From positions 223,526 to 287,525 of the forward strand of contig JBGSNQ010000158.1 in NCBI GenBank assembly GCA_041739525.1: DNA of 64,000 nt, written 5' to 3'. Below the pieces are notes generated by a model. The model worked only from the letters and a program-made list of their open reading frames with translations. It did no database searches and was not told the origin of the DNA. The translations under genes and the position numbers were made by a program. This document shows positions 1-8,440 of this stretch, piece by piece. The stretch is from DATJGR01 sp041739525 (GTDB lineage: Bacteria > Pseudomonadota > Gammaproteobacteria > Pseudomonadales > Azotimanducaceae). Positions within the stretch are counted from its first letter, which is position 1, and each line of letters opens with the position of its first letter.

Positions 1-1373
1 CCGCGCCCCAACACATCGTCTGCGAATGCAGCCGTTCTTAGTGCAGCTGCATCAAACGGTGCCGAGCCGGTGTCTTGTGTTACACCTGTCACACTCTGAA
101 TCTTCAGCCCGCTCGTTTCCGCCAGATGTGTCAGCTCATCGGGCGACTCGAATGCGAGCGTGTCGAGTTCGAGGATTTTCGCCCGATACTTCTCGTCGGC
201 CGCCTGTTCGCGCAATCGAGCCGCAATCTGCGGACGCACCTCTTCGAGCGGAGCATACGCATCGCTCTGAACTGACAGCACCTTGATCAAGTGCATGCCG
301 AACTCCGTGCGAACCGGATCGGACACCTGATTCGGCTGTAGCGCCCACGCTGCGGCTTCGAACTCGGGAACCATCGCACCCTTCGATATCATTCCAAGAT
401 CACCCCCGCTTTTGGCCGAACCGGGGTCCTCTGACACCTTCCGCGCGATGTCCTCGAATTTTTCACCTTGCGCCAGTCGGGCTTTAATGGAGACCAATTC
501 AGCCTTTGCGGCGTCCTCCGAGCGAGCGTCGCTCACTTGCAGCAGTATGTGTTCGACCTGACGGCGTTCGGACGGTTTGAAAGCCTTCGCATCAGCTTCG
601 TACTGCGCAGCGATTTGTTCCTCGCTCGGCGCAAACGATTCGTCCTTTGCGAGATCTGCAATTGAAAGCTGCACGAAGTCGATGTCGACGGTGTCGGGCG
701 TCATGAATTCCGGCTGGTGCGCCTGATAGTAGGCGTCCAGATCCTCGTTGCTAACCGTGATCGAGCCCTCGAACTGCTCTGGTGTGAACACCAGGAATGC
801 GATGTCGCGCATTTGTGCAGCCAACCGCGCTACGCCGCGCGCCTCGTCGTCCGTAACAAACGGTGTCTCGCTGATCGCATTCGTGAGTTGCCTCAGAGTG
901 ACGTCGTTGGTGAACTCGGTTCTGAATGTGAGGGGGCTGTAGCCGAGGTTCGCGAGCAATCGTGTATAGAGATCGCGATCGAACTTGTTGTCAGTCATGA
1001 ACTGGGGATTCTGCGTGATGAGGCGATCAACATCTCCTTCTGAAACGCGCAGCCCCATTTTCTTCGCCGAGTCCATCAAGACGGTCTGGTTGATCAGCCT
1101 TTCCAGCACACTCGTCTTCAGGCGTGTTTCGTCGATGAGATCGGGATTGGCCTTCTCCCCCATCTGCGCGAGGATTTGTTGCTTCTGCCTCTCCGTTTCC
1201 ATCGCCAAGTGAGCTTCCGTGATGTCGGTGCCGTTCACAACGGCTGCGGGTGGTTCACTTTGAATGAATGCTTCGAACGCACCGAAGCCGAACATCGTGA
1301 ACACGATGATGAGCACCCCGAGCAGGATCTTCGTCGCCATGCTCTGGGAATGTTCTCGCATCTTCTGAAGCAT
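1..1373 (-). CDS. ppiD: Peptidyl-prolyl isomerase PpiD / SurA-like periplasmic chaperone (C-terminus off the edge)
   Basis: Read through the left edge of the window, so only the first 457 residues are present. An N-terminal membrane anchor (about residues 15-35, rich in Leu/Ile/Val/Phe) is followed by a SurA_N-like helical region (about 40-170) and a parvulin PPIC domain (about 270-370, with the typical motifs around EHILLQV, GGDLGMIS and FGMHLIKV). PpiD is an inner-membrane-anchored chaperone at the periplasmic exit of the Sec translocon that helps outer-membrane and periplasmic proteins fold. The start ATG at 1373 is the first in frame and gives the classic short cytoplasmic N-terminus. It lies directly downstream of hupB behind a terminator, as in other Gammaproteobacteria. 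Confidence 0.93.
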   Translation of the reverse strand, partial: MLQKMREHSQSMATKILLGVLIIVFTMFGFGAFEAFIQSEPPAAVVNGTDITEAHLAMETERQKQQILAQMGEKANPDLIDETRLKTSVLERLINQTVLMDSAKKMGLRVSEGDVDRLITQNPQFMTDNKFDRDLYTRLLANLGYSPLTFRTEFTNDVTLRQLTNAISETPFVTDDEARGVARLAAQMRDIAFLVFTPEQFEGSITVSNEDLDAYYQAHQPEFMTPDTVDIDFVQLSIADLAKDESFAPSEEQIAAQYEADAKAFKPSERRQVEHILLQVSDARSEDAAKAELVSIKARLAQGEKFEDIARKVSEDPGSAKSGGDLGMISKGAMVPEFEAAAWALQPNQVSDPVRTEFGMHLIKVLSVQSDAYAPLEEVRPQIAARLREQAADEKYRAKILELDTLAFESPDELTHLAETSGLKIQSVTGVTQDTGSAPFDAAALRTAAFADDVLGR

Positions 1374-1394
1374 GAAAAATCAACTCCAACAAAT

Positions 1395-1421
1395 GAAAAA
1401 AGGCGCAGAAACTGCGCCTTT
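1395..1421 (-). terminator. Rho-independent terminator after hupB
   Basis: On the minus strand a 10-bp stem (AAAGGCGCAG / CTGCGCCTTT) with a 3-base loop runs straight into a run of Ts. It sits 40 bases after the hupB stop and just before ppiD, so it separates the abundant hupB transcript from ppiD. Confidence 0.88.
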
Positions 1422-1461
1422 GGTTTGCGTCGTCACCCGATCATCGATCGGGCGCGACTGA

Positions 1462-1734
1462 TCAGTTCAACGCGTCCTTCAGTGCCTTCCCGGGTTTGAA
1501 GCCTGGCACACGCGCAGCCTTGATCGAAATCGGCTCGCCGGTTTGCGGATTGCGGCCGGTTCGCGCGGCGCGTTCCTTCACCGCGAACGTGCCGAACCCG
1601 ACCAGTACAACGGGATCGGCGTCTTTCAATGCAGACGTGATCGCATCGAGCATCGACTCCAACGCTCGCGCCGCCGACGCTTTCGAAATGTCGGAGGATT
1701 CTGCGATCTTATCTATGAGTTCTGTTTTGTTCAC
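1462..1734 (-). CDS. hupB: Nucleoid protein HU-beta
   Basis: 90 residues, the usual HU length. It begins MNKTELIDKIAE, has the DNA-minor-groove arm with the RxGRNPQTGE signature (about residues 56-66), and ends in the conserved FKPGKALKDALN helix. HU bends and compacts DNA and is usually very abundant. It sits between lon and ppiD, as in E. coli. It has its own sigma70 promoter at 1804-1833 and its own terminator at 1395-1421, so it is probably transcribed mainly as a single gene. Confidence 0.97.
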   Translation of the reverse strand: MNKTELIDKIAESSDISKASAARALESMLDAITSALKDADPVVLVGFGTFAVKERAARTGRNPQTGEPISIKAARVPGFKPGKALKDALN

Positions 1735-1803
1735 TCTGCGCCCTCGGGATGAAATGGTGGGATGTCGTAACGACGTGTCGATGACATCAGGAAGTGGGCG
1801 TGG

Positions 1804-1833
1804 TTTATACCAACTCTAGAAAATCACTGTCAA
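1804..1833 (-). promoter_or_regulatory. Sigma70 promoter of hupB
   Basis: Reading the minus strand, a perfect -35 TTGACA (1828-1833) and a -10 TATAAA (1804-1809) are 18 bases apart, about 70 bases upstream of the hupB start. This near-consensus promoter fits a highly expressed gene. Confidence 0.8.
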
Positions 1834-1878
1834 GGAAACTCCCGCGCACTACACGCGTCGCGCACGTTACCACGCGTA

Positions 1879-4299
1879 TCAGTGAGCGCTGATCGAGACC
1901 GTCGGCACGGGCACACTCACCGATTGAGATGCACTCTCGACGATCGGTTCGACAACGGCTTCATCGATCGGTTCGGGTACACGCTCAAGTGCGATCTTCA
2001 TCACATCGTCCATCCACTTCACCGGACGAATGTCCAGATCACGTTTGATGTTGTCGGGAATTTCCTTCAAGTCCCGTGCGTTCTCGTCGGGAATGATCAC
2101 GACACGAATCCCACCGCGATGCGCAGCGAGCAACTTCTCCTTCAAACCACCGATCGGCAACACCTGGCCGCGCAGCGTTATCTCACCGGTCATCGCGACG
2201 TCTGCCCGCACAGGAATTCCCGTTAACACTGAAATGATCGCGGTACACATACCAATGCCGGCGCTCGGGCCGTCCTTCGGCGTCGCACCTTCGGGCACGT
2301 GCACGTGAATGTCATTCGTCTCGTGGAAATTGCGCGGGATTCCCAGCGCCCGCGAGCGACTTCTCACGAATGTCAACGCGGCCTGAATGGACTCCTGCAT
2401 GACGTCGCCCAACGAGCCGGTCTTCGTCTGCTTGCCTTTACCAGGGACAGCCACCGCTTCGATGTTCAATAGCTCTCCGCCGACCTGAGTCCACGCAAGG
2501 CCGGTGACCATACCGACCTGATTGTTCTGTTCCGCACGTCCGAACGTGTGCTTGCGCACCCCATTGTAGTGCTCGACGAGATCAGTCGTGATGTCGATCG
2601 ATTTTGCGAATTTGCCGAGCGCCTGCTCCTTCACGAGCTTGCGACACAGCTTTGCAATTTCGCGTTCGAGTCCTCGCACACCCGCTTCACGCGTGTAGTA
2701 ACGAATGAGATGCAGGATCGCCTCGTCACCGATCTCAAGGTCGTCGCTTGCGAGTCCATTCAATCGTCGTTGCTTGGGCACGAGGTACCGCTTCGCGATG
2801 TTCAGCTTCTCGTCTTCCGTGTAGCCAGGAAGACGAATCACCTCCATCCGATCGAGCAACGCGGGCGGAATGTTCATCGAGTTCGACGTACAGATGAAGA
2901 AGACGTCCGACAGGTCGTAGTCCACTTCCAGATAGTGGTCGTTGAACGTGCTGTTCTGCTCCGGGTCGAGCACTTCGAGCAGCGCCGACGCAGGATCGCC
3001 GCGCATATCCATTCCCATCTTGTCGACTTCGTCGAACAGGAACAGCGGGTTGCGTACGCCGCCCTTCGCCATCTTTTGCAGTACTTTCCCCGGCAACGAG
3101 CCAATGTATGTACGGCGGTGACCACGTATCTCCGCTTCGTCGCGCACACCACCCAACGCCATGCGAACGAACTTGCGGTTCGTCGCGCGTGCAATCGATT
3201 CACCGAGCGACGTCTTGCCCACGCCCGGCGGACCAACGAGACATAAGACGGGACCCTTGATGCGTTGCACACGGCCTTGCACCGCAAGGTATTCGAGAAT
3301 TCGCTCCTTCACTTCCTCAAGGCCGTAGTGATCTTCGTTGAGAATGCGTTCCGCTTGGGCAAGATCGCGCCGCACACGACTGCGTCGCTTCCACGGCACG
3401 TTCAGCATCCAATCGAGATAGCTGCGCACCACCGTTGCTTCGGCGGACATCGGCGACATCATCTTCAGCTTGTTGAGTTCCGTCAGCGCCTTCTCTCGCG
3501 CTTCCTTCGACATGCCTGCATCGTCGACTCGCTGCTTCAGATCGTCGGTTTCGTTCGGTACTTCGTCGAGGTCGCCCAGTTCCTTCTGGATCGCCTTCAT
3601 CTGTTCGTTCAGGTAGTACTCGCGCTGACTCTTCTCCATCTGCTTCTTGACGCGCCCGCGAATGCGCTTTTCAACCTGAAACAGATCGATCTCGGCACCC
3701 ATCAGCGCGAGGATTCGTTCGATCCTCGGTTCGATCTCTACCGTCTCGAGAATGTTCTGACGATCGTCCACCTTCAGCGCCATCTGCGCCGCAATGGTAT
3801 CGACCAGGCGACCCGGTTCATCGATACCGGACAATGATGAGAGAACCTCCTCCGGAACCTTCTTCGACAACTGAACGTACTGCTCGAACTGGCTCATCAA
3901 CGAGCGCAACAGCGCGTCGGCGGCAGGCGGCGGTGTCGGTTCGGGAAGCGCTTGCACATCGGCCGCCATGTAGTCGCCGGCGTCGTCAAAATCGAGAATA
4001 CGCGCGCGGAATCCACCCTCGACCAGCACCTTTACAGTACCGTCGGGGAGTTTCAGCAGCTGAAGCAGCGTCGAAACGGTTCCTACATCGAACAGGTCTT
4101 CGCGAGTGGGTCGCTCGATCTCTGCACCTCGCTTGGCGACCAGCAACACCTGCTTGTCTGTAGCCATCGCTGCTTCGAGCGCCCTGATCGAGCTTTCCGT
4201 GCCCACGAACAGCGGATGCACGCCATGCGGATACACAACCATATCCCGCAGTGGCAGCACCGGAATTTCGGTCACGGTCTCGCGCATGGCTTGCTTCAT
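1879..4299 (-). CDS. lon: ATP-dependent protease Lon
   Basis: About 806 residues. It has an N-terminal substrate-binding LON domain starting at IPVLPLRDMVVYP, a AAA+ module with Walker A GPPGVGKTS and Walker B LFLFDEVDK, and a C-terminal Ser-Lys protease domain with the catalytic serine in PKDGPSAGIGM. Lon degrades misfolded and regulatory proteins in the cytoplasm. The start is ambiguous: ATG at 4299 is used here; a TTG at 4314 has a good GAGGG ribosome site six bases upstream, and the family N-terminus would also allow ATG at 4284. The C-terminus carries a Val/Pro/Ser-rich tail of about 30 residues beyond the protease core. It follows clpX. Confidence 0.97.
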   Translation of the reverse strand: MKQAMRETVTEIPVLPLRDMVVYPHGVHPLFVGTESSIRALEAAMATDKQVLLVAKRGAEIERPTREDLFDVGTVSTLLQLLKLPDGTVKVLVEGGFRARILDFDDAGDYMAADVQALPEPTPPPAADALLRSLMSQFEQYVQLSKKVPEEVLSSLSGIDEPGRLVDTIAAQMALKVDDRQNILETVEIEPRIERILALMGAEIDLFQVEKRIRGRVKKQMEKSQREYYLNEQMKAIQKELGDLDEVPNETDDLKQRVDDAGMSKEAREKALTELNKLKMMSPMSAEATVVRSYLDWMLNVPWKRRSRVRRDLAQAERILNEDHYGLEEVKERILEYLAVQGRVQRIKGPVLCLVGPPGVGKTSLGESIARATNRKFVRMALGGVRDEAEIRGHRRTYIGSLPGKVLQKMAKGGVRNPLFLFDEVDKMGMDMRGDPASALLEVLDPEQNSTFNDHYLEVDYDLSDVFFICTSNSMNIPPALLDRMEVIRLPGYTEDEKLNIAKRYLVPKQRRLNGLASDDLEIGDEAILHLIRYYTREAGVRGLEREIAKLCRKLVKEQALGKFAKSIDITTDLVEHYNGVRKHTFGRAEQNNQVGMVTGLAWTQVGGELLNIEAVAVPGKGKQTKTGSLGDVMQESIQAALTFVRSRSRALGIPRNFHETNDIHVHVPEGATPKDGPSAGIGMCTAIISVLTGIPVRADVAMTGEITLRGQVLPIGGLKEKLLAAHRGGIRVVIIPDENARDLKEIPDNIKRDLDIRPVKWMDDVMKIALERVPEPIDEAVVEPIVESASQSVSVPVPTVSISAH

Positions 4300-4400
4300 G
4301 GTCACCTGCTTCAAATGAAACCCTCTTGAGAGAGCTTAGGGGCGGTGCGCCCAGCCCTCGTGTGGGATGTGTCCCTCAATTGTAACCCTGCACAAATGCC

Positions 4401-4424
4401 GAAGGGGCCGTTTGAGGCCCCTTC
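4401..4424 (-). terminator. Probable terminator hairpin between clpX and lon
   Basis: A strong GC stem (GAAGGGGCC / GGCCCCTTC, 9 bp, 6-base loop) lies 20 bases after the clpX stop. There is no proper T-run on the minus strand, so it may be an attenuating or mRNA-stabilising hairpin rather than a strict terminator. Confidence 0.5.
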
Positions 4425-4443
4425 ATTTGGCGTTCTTCGCGAT

Positions 4444-5727
4444 TCAGTCTTCAGGTGCGACCTTGGCCTTGTCGACGTTTTCGTAGATGAGCATGGGCGG
4501 GCTCTCGCCACGAATCACGCTTGCATCGATGACAACCTTCGTCACGTTCTTCGTCGATGGCAGGCTGTACATAGTGTCGAGCAGCACCGATTCGAGAATC
4601 GAGCGCAGGCCGCGCGCGCCCGTCTTGCGCTCCATCGCTTTCTCTGCAACCGACTGCAGCGCGTCTTCTCGGAAGTCGACTTCCACGCCTTCCATTTCGA
4701 ACAACTTGGCGTACTGCTTCGTCAACGAGTTCTTCGGCTCGGTCAGGATCTGCATCAACGCATCGACGTCGAGCTCCTCGAGCGTTGCGACGACCGGCAA
4801 CCGTCCTACAAACTCCGGAATCAGCCCGTACTTGATCAGGTCTTCCGGTTCCACCTGACGCAAGGTATCGCCGATGCTCTGCTTGTCTGCTTCGCCCTTC
4901 ACCACCGCGTTGAACCCGATACCGCTCTTGTCGGAACGATCGATGATCACCTTATCGAGCCCCGCAAACGCGCCGCCGCAGATGAAAAGGATGTTGGTGG
5001 TATCGACCTGCAGAAACTCCTGCTGCGGATGCTTGCGGCCACCTTGCGGCGGTACCGACGCAATCGTACCTTCGATCAACTTCAACAACGCCTGTTGCAC
5101 GCCTTCGCCGGATACGTCGCGTGTGATCGACGGGTTGTCGGATTTGCGCGAGATCTTATCGATCTCGTCGATGTAGACGATGCCGACCTGGGCACGCTCG
5201 ACGTCGTACTCGCACTTCTGCAACAGCTTCTGAATGATGTTCTCGACGTCTTCGCCGACGTATCCGGCCTCGGTGAGCGTCGTCGCATCCGCGATGGTGA
5301 ACGGCACGTCGAGCAACCGAGCCAGCGTTTCCGCCAACAGCGTCTTACCGCAACCCGTCGGGCCGATCAGCAGAATGTTGGATTTCGAAAGTTCAACGTC
5401 GTCCTTCTTGCCATTGTAATTCAAACGCTTGTAATGGTTGTGTACGGCAACAGACAGAACCTTCTTCGCGTGGTCCTGCCCTACTACGTATTGGTCGAGG
5501 ATCGCACGGATTTCCTTCGGCACAGGGAGCTTACTGCGGTCGGTGCCACTGCCCGTCTCCTGGACCTCTTCGCGGATGATGTCATTGCATAACTCGACGC
5601 ATTCATCACAGATGAATACCGAGGGTCCGGCGATCAGCTTCCGGACTTCGTGCTGACTCTTGCCACAAAAGGAGCAATACAGCAGTTTGCTCGAATCGTC
5701 GCTCCTGCCGCCATGATCGTCCGCCAT
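4444..5727 (-). CDS. clpX: ATP-dependent Clp protease ATP-binding subunit ClpX
   Basis: 427 residues, normal for ClpX. The N-terminal C4 zinc finger has Cys18, Cys21, Cys40 and Cys43. It is followed by the AAA+ core with Walker A GPTGCGKTLLAE, Walker B IVYIDEIDKI, and the sensor and pore elements expected of the family. ClpX unfolds tagged substrates and feeds them into ClpP. It lies 82 bases after clpP, an operon arrangement shared with most proteobacteria. Confidence 0.98.
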   Translation of the reverse strand: MADDHGGRSDDSSKLLYCSFCGKSQHEVRKLIAGPSVFICDECVELCNDIIREEVQETGSGTDRSKLPVPKEIRAILDQYVVGQDHAKKVLSVAVHNHYKRLNYNGKKDDVELSKSNILLIGPTGCGKTLLAETLARLLDVPFTIADATTLTEAGYVGEDVENIIQKLLQKCEYDVERAQVGIVYIDEIDKISRKSDNPSITRDVSGEGVQQALLKLIEGTIASVPPQGGRKHPQQEFLQVDTTNILFICGGAFAGLDKVIIDRSDKSGIGFNAVVKGEADKQSIGDTLRQVEPEDLIKYGLIPEFVGRLPVVATLEELDVDALMQILTEPKNSLTKQYAKLFEMEGVEVDFREDALQSVAEKAMERKTGARGLRSILESVLLDTMYSLPSTKNVTKVVIDASVIRGESPPMLIYENVDKAKVAPED

Positions 5728-5809
5728 TCAGTTACCCCGGATGCCCAAAGGTCTGGACACCTTGCTTGGAAACCACTGATTTTTCAACCCTTGCTTCGTC
5801 GCGCGGAAA

Positions 5810-6451
5810 TCACTGCCCGACTACTTTAGCCAGCGGCTTACGCGGCCGCTGCACCAGGTCGACCAGCCCGTAGCCAACGGCCTCGTCGGGGCTCATCCAA
5901 AAGTCGCGATCGGAATCCTGCGTAATGCGTTCCTGTGACTGTCCCGTATGTTCCGCCAACAGTGCATTTAAGCGGCCGCGCATCAGCAGAATCTCGCGCG
6001 CCTGAATCTCGATGTCAGCAGCCACGCCGCGCGATCCGCCCGCTGGTTGATGCAGCATCATGCGCGAGTTCGGCAACGCGAAGCGTTTGCCGCGAGCGCC
6101 GGCCGCCAACAGAAACGCGCCCATGCTCGCGGCTTGTCCGATGCACATCGTACTGACGCTGCAGCGAACGAACTGCATCGTATCGTATATGGACATACCG
6201 GCAGTGACGGAACCGCCCGGCGAATTGATATACAGGTGGATGTCTTTGTCGGGGTTTTCGGATTCGAGATACAACATCTGGGCGACGACGAGATTCGCAA
6301 CCTGATCTTCGACCGGCCCCACCAGAAAGATGATCCGTTCCTTCAACAGTCGCGAATAAATGTCGAACGCGCGTTCGCCTCGCGCAGACTGCTCTACAAC
6401 CATCGGCACCAAGCCGAGGCTCGTCATCGGTTCCGTTTTGTCATACGACAT
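5810..6451 (-). CDS. clpP: ATP-dependent Clp protease proteolytic subunit ClpP
   Basis: 213 residues. The catalytic serine is Ser109 in GQAASMGA and the histidine is His134 in MMLHQPAGG; the third acidic residue lies in the DSDRDFWMSPDEA segment. The N-terminal residues before LVPMVVEQ are probably the processed propeptide. ClpP forms the tetradecameric proteolytic chamber for ClpX. The gene sits 23 bases after tig and upstream of clpX. Confidence 0.98.
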   Translation of the reverse strand: MSYDKTEPMTSLGLVPMVVEQSARGERAFDIYSRLLKERIIFLVGPVEDQVANLVVAQMLYLESENPDKDIHLYINSPGGSVTAGMSIYDTMQFVRCSVSTMCIGQAASMGAFLLAAGARGKRFALPNSRMMLHQPAGGSRGVAADIEIQAREILLMRGRLNALLAEHTGQSQERITQDSDRDFWMSPDEAVGYGLVDLVQRPRKPLAKVVGQ

Positions 6452-6474
6452 CGCTGTTCTCCTGAAAGCGTTGA

Positions 6475-7926
6475 CTATGCGCCACTCGATTCCTCAGACG
6501 CGGACTCCGTGGAGGGTTGCGGAATCGCACGACCACCAATGACGTCCTCGTAGTTACTGTCGACTTCACTGACGGACGCGTTATCGAGAATGTGGTCGAC
6601 CACCTGGTCCTCCAACACTGCCATTTCGATCTGCGACAGCTGGGCTTCGTTACTATAGTACCAATTGACCACCTGCTCGGGTTGCACATACGTGCTCGCG
6701 ATATCCTCGACCCGTTGACGAACAAGCGCCGGATCGGCCTTCAATCCATGCGCTGTGATCAATTCGTTGACAACCAGCCCGACTTTTACGCGGCGCTCCG
6801 CTTCTCCCCTAAACAGATCATCCGGTAGTTCCGGCACCCGGGGACTGTGGTCATGACTGTGATCATGGTCATGGTCATGGTCATGGTCATGGTCGTGACT
6901 GTGATCGTGATCGTGATCGTGATCGTGTGCAGCCTCGCTGTTCGGTTGCGTGTAACTCTGCATCTGCTGCGCCATCTGCTGCTTCAGGGCACTGATCTCG
7001 CGCCTGACCATCGCTTGCGGCAGTTGCACTTCGTGCAGACGCTTCAGTTCGTCCATCACCTGACGCTTCAGCTGGTTGCGAACCGAGGCGTCGAGTTCGC
7101 GTTGCATGTTCTTCACCACTTCGGCGCGAAACTCGTCGTAGCCGCCTTCAGTGATGCCAAACGCCTTGAAGAAAGTCTCATCGAGTTCAGGCACATGTGC
7201 CTGCGCGACTTCCTTCACCGTAACATCGAACCGGGCTGTCTTACCGGCCAGCGTCTCGACTCTGTAGTCCGCAGGGAATGTCGCGTCGAAAGTGACCTGA
7301 TCGCGGGTCTTCGCACCGCGAACGCCCTGATCGAAGTCCTCGATCATCTGCTTCGCGCCGACCACGAACGCGACGTTCTCGCCGGTGCCGCCATCGAACA
7401 ACACGTCATCGATACTGCCCTTGAAATCGACCGTCACTCGATCGCCATCCACAGCGGCACGATCGACGGCATGCCAGTGCTTTCGTTGCTCGCGCAGACT
7501 CTCGATCATCTTGTCGACATCGGCGTCGACGATTTGCGCACGCGGCCGCTTTACATCGATGCGAGCGAGCGGCGCAAGATCAACCGGGGGATACACTTCG
7601 AACGTTGCGGCAAACTCGAAATCTTCACCCGGCTCCATACGCAACACATCGAGACTCGGCGAGCCCGCGGGTGCCATGCTCTCGCGCTGAATTGCTTCGA
7701 AGAACGTGCTTTGCATCAGTTCGCCCGCCACTTCCTGGCGCACCGATTTTCCGAAGCGTCTGCGGATCTCTTTCACGGGCACTTTGCCCGGCCGAAATCC
7801 CGCCAGCCGCGCGCGCTGAGCCGTCGCCTTCAAGCGTTCGCTTATCTGCTGTTCGAATGTGTCCGACGGCACCACGATGGTCATGCGGCGTTCCAGCCCA
7901 CTCGTGGTTTCAATGGAGACCTGCAT
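6475..7926 (-). CDS. tig: Trigger factor with an internal His/Asp repeat
   Basis: 483 residues, roughly 50 longer than typical trigger factors. It starts MQVSIETTSGLERRM, followed by the ribosome-binding motif GFRPGKVP (about residues 43-50), an FKBP-like domain (about 150-245), and the C-terminal chaperone arms. Trigger factor binds the ribosomal exit tunnel and folds nascent chains. Unusually, residues 334-360 are an almost perfect His-Asp alternation (14 His, 11 Asp, 2 Ser) inside the chaperone arm region, which is a plausible metal-binding loop. The extreme C-terminus is an acidic, Ser-rich tail. It is the first protein gene of the tig-clpP-clpX-lon block, directly after the tRNA cluster. 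Confidence 0.97.
   Translation of the reverse strand: MQVSIETTSGLERRMTIVVPSDTFEQQISERLKATAQRARLAGFRPGKVPVKEIRRRFGKSVRQEVAGELMQSTFFEAIQRESMAPAGSPSLDVLRMEPGEDFEFAATFEVYPPVDLAPLARIDVKRPRAQIVDADVDKMIESLREQRKHWHAVDRAAVDGDRVTVDFKGSIDDVLFDGGTGENVAFVVGAKQMIEDFDQGVRGAKTRDQVTFDATFPADYRVETLAGKTARFDVTVKEVAQAHVPELDETFFKAFGITEGGYDEFRAEVVKNMQRELDASVRNQLKRQVMDELKRLHEVQLPQAMVRREISALKQQMAQQMQSYTQPNSEAAHDHDHDHDHSHDHDHDHDHDHDHSHDHSPRVPELPDDLFRGEAERRVKVGLVVNELITAHGLKADPALVRQRVEDIASTYVQPEQVVNWYYSNEAQLSQIEMAVLEDQVVDHILDNASVSEVDSNYEDVIGGRAIPQPSTESASEESSGA
6847..6927 (-). repeat. In-frame hexanucleotide repeat encoding the (His-Asp)n tract of trigger factor
   Basis: On the minus strand the coding sequence is a run of six-base units CAYGAY (one His and one Asp codon), in two blocks that differ in codon choice (CATGAC and CACGAT), interrupted twice by Ser codons. 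Unit length is a multiple of three, so slippage would change tract length without a frameshift. Confidence 0.95.
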
Positions 7927-7979
7927 GTCTTGCTGCTACCTCTTTTAAGCCTGTCGCGCGTTACGACGCGCATCGAAGA

Positions 7980-8056
7980 TGGGGTGGACGACGGGGCTCG
8001 AACCCGCGACCGCCGGAATCACAATCCGGAGCTCTACCAGCTGAGCTACGTCCACC
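7980..8056 (-). tRNA. tRNA-His (GTG)
   Basis: A full cloverleaf on the minus strand: acceptor GTGGACG / CGTCCAC with the extra G(-1) at 8056 opposite C73, D-arm GCTCAGCTGGTAGAGC, anticodon stem CCGGA / TCCGG enclosing TTGTGAT (anticodon GTG), and T-arm GGGTTCGAGCCC. CCA is encoded at 7980-7982. It is the last of three tRNAs and lies 54 bases before tig. Confidence 0.97.
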
Positions 8057-8096
8057 AGTGTCTACAACGTACGACCGAAGCCGTAACCGGAAATTC

Positions 8097-8173
8097 TGGT
8101 ACGCCCGGAAGGACTCGAACCTTCAACCCTCGGCTTAGAAGGCCGATGCTCTATCCGGTTGAGCTACGGGCGC
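8097..8173 (-). tRNA. tRNA-Arg (TCT)
   Basis: A cloverleaf on the minus strand with anticodon stem TCGGC / GCCGA around CTTCTAA (anticodon TCT) and T-loop GGTTCGAGTCC; CCA is encoded at 8097-8099. The acceptor is GCGCCCG against CGGGCGT, so the first base pair is G1-U72 rather than G-C. It is the middle gene of the tRNA cluster. Confidence 0.95.
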
Positions 8174-8200
8174 TCGTGACCGCACCCTAACGGGGTTGAT

Positions 8201-8277
8201 TGGTCGGGGTAGAGAGATTCGAACTCCCGACATCCTGCTCCCAAAGCAGGCGCGCTACCAGACTGCGCTATACCCCG
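8201..8277 (-). tRNA. tRNA-Pro (TGG)
   Basis: A cloverleaf on the minus strand with acceptor CGGGGTA / TACCCCG, anticodon stem CCTGC / GCAGG around TTTGGGA (anticodon TGG), and encoded CCA at 8201-8203. It is the first gene of the Pro-Arg-His cluster, 54 bases downstream of the promoter at 8331-8359. Confidence 0.96.
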
Positions 8278-8330
8278 ATCGAAACCAACGAAGGCAGCTT
8301 AATGATCGCCTGCCGCAGTGGCGCGGCCGC

Positions 8331-8359
8331 ATGATACTCACCGCTATTTTTAGCGTCAA
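8331..8359 (-). promoter_or_regulatory. Sigma70 promoter of the tRNA cluster
   Basis: On the minus strand, TTGACG (8354-8359) and TATCAT (8331-8336) are exactly 17 bases apart, followed by a GC-rich stretch (CGGCCGCGCC) like the discriminators of stringently controlled stable-RNA promoters. Its position 54 bases upstream of tRNA-Pro makes it the obvious promoter for the three tRNAs. Confidence 0.78.
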
Positions 8360-8440
8360 ACCACGAGCTTGCGCACGACTCCGCGACGCGCAGTGTAGAA
8401 TTCCGCGCGAATTACCTTCCAAACTCTCACGAGCCAACCC

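Noticed and set aside
4345..5592. Plus-strand open frame of 415 codons
   Set aside because: Antisense to clpX, which has all family motifs; it has no recognisable protein features.
6847..6927. Short regular repeat considered as a CRISPR array
   Set aside because: Six-base units in frame with tig, without spacers; it encodes the His-Asp tract.
6847..8190. Plus-strand open frame of 447 codons across tig and the tRNAs
   Set aside because: It is the antisense shadow of trigger factor and runs through two tRNA genes; its start is in the repeat.
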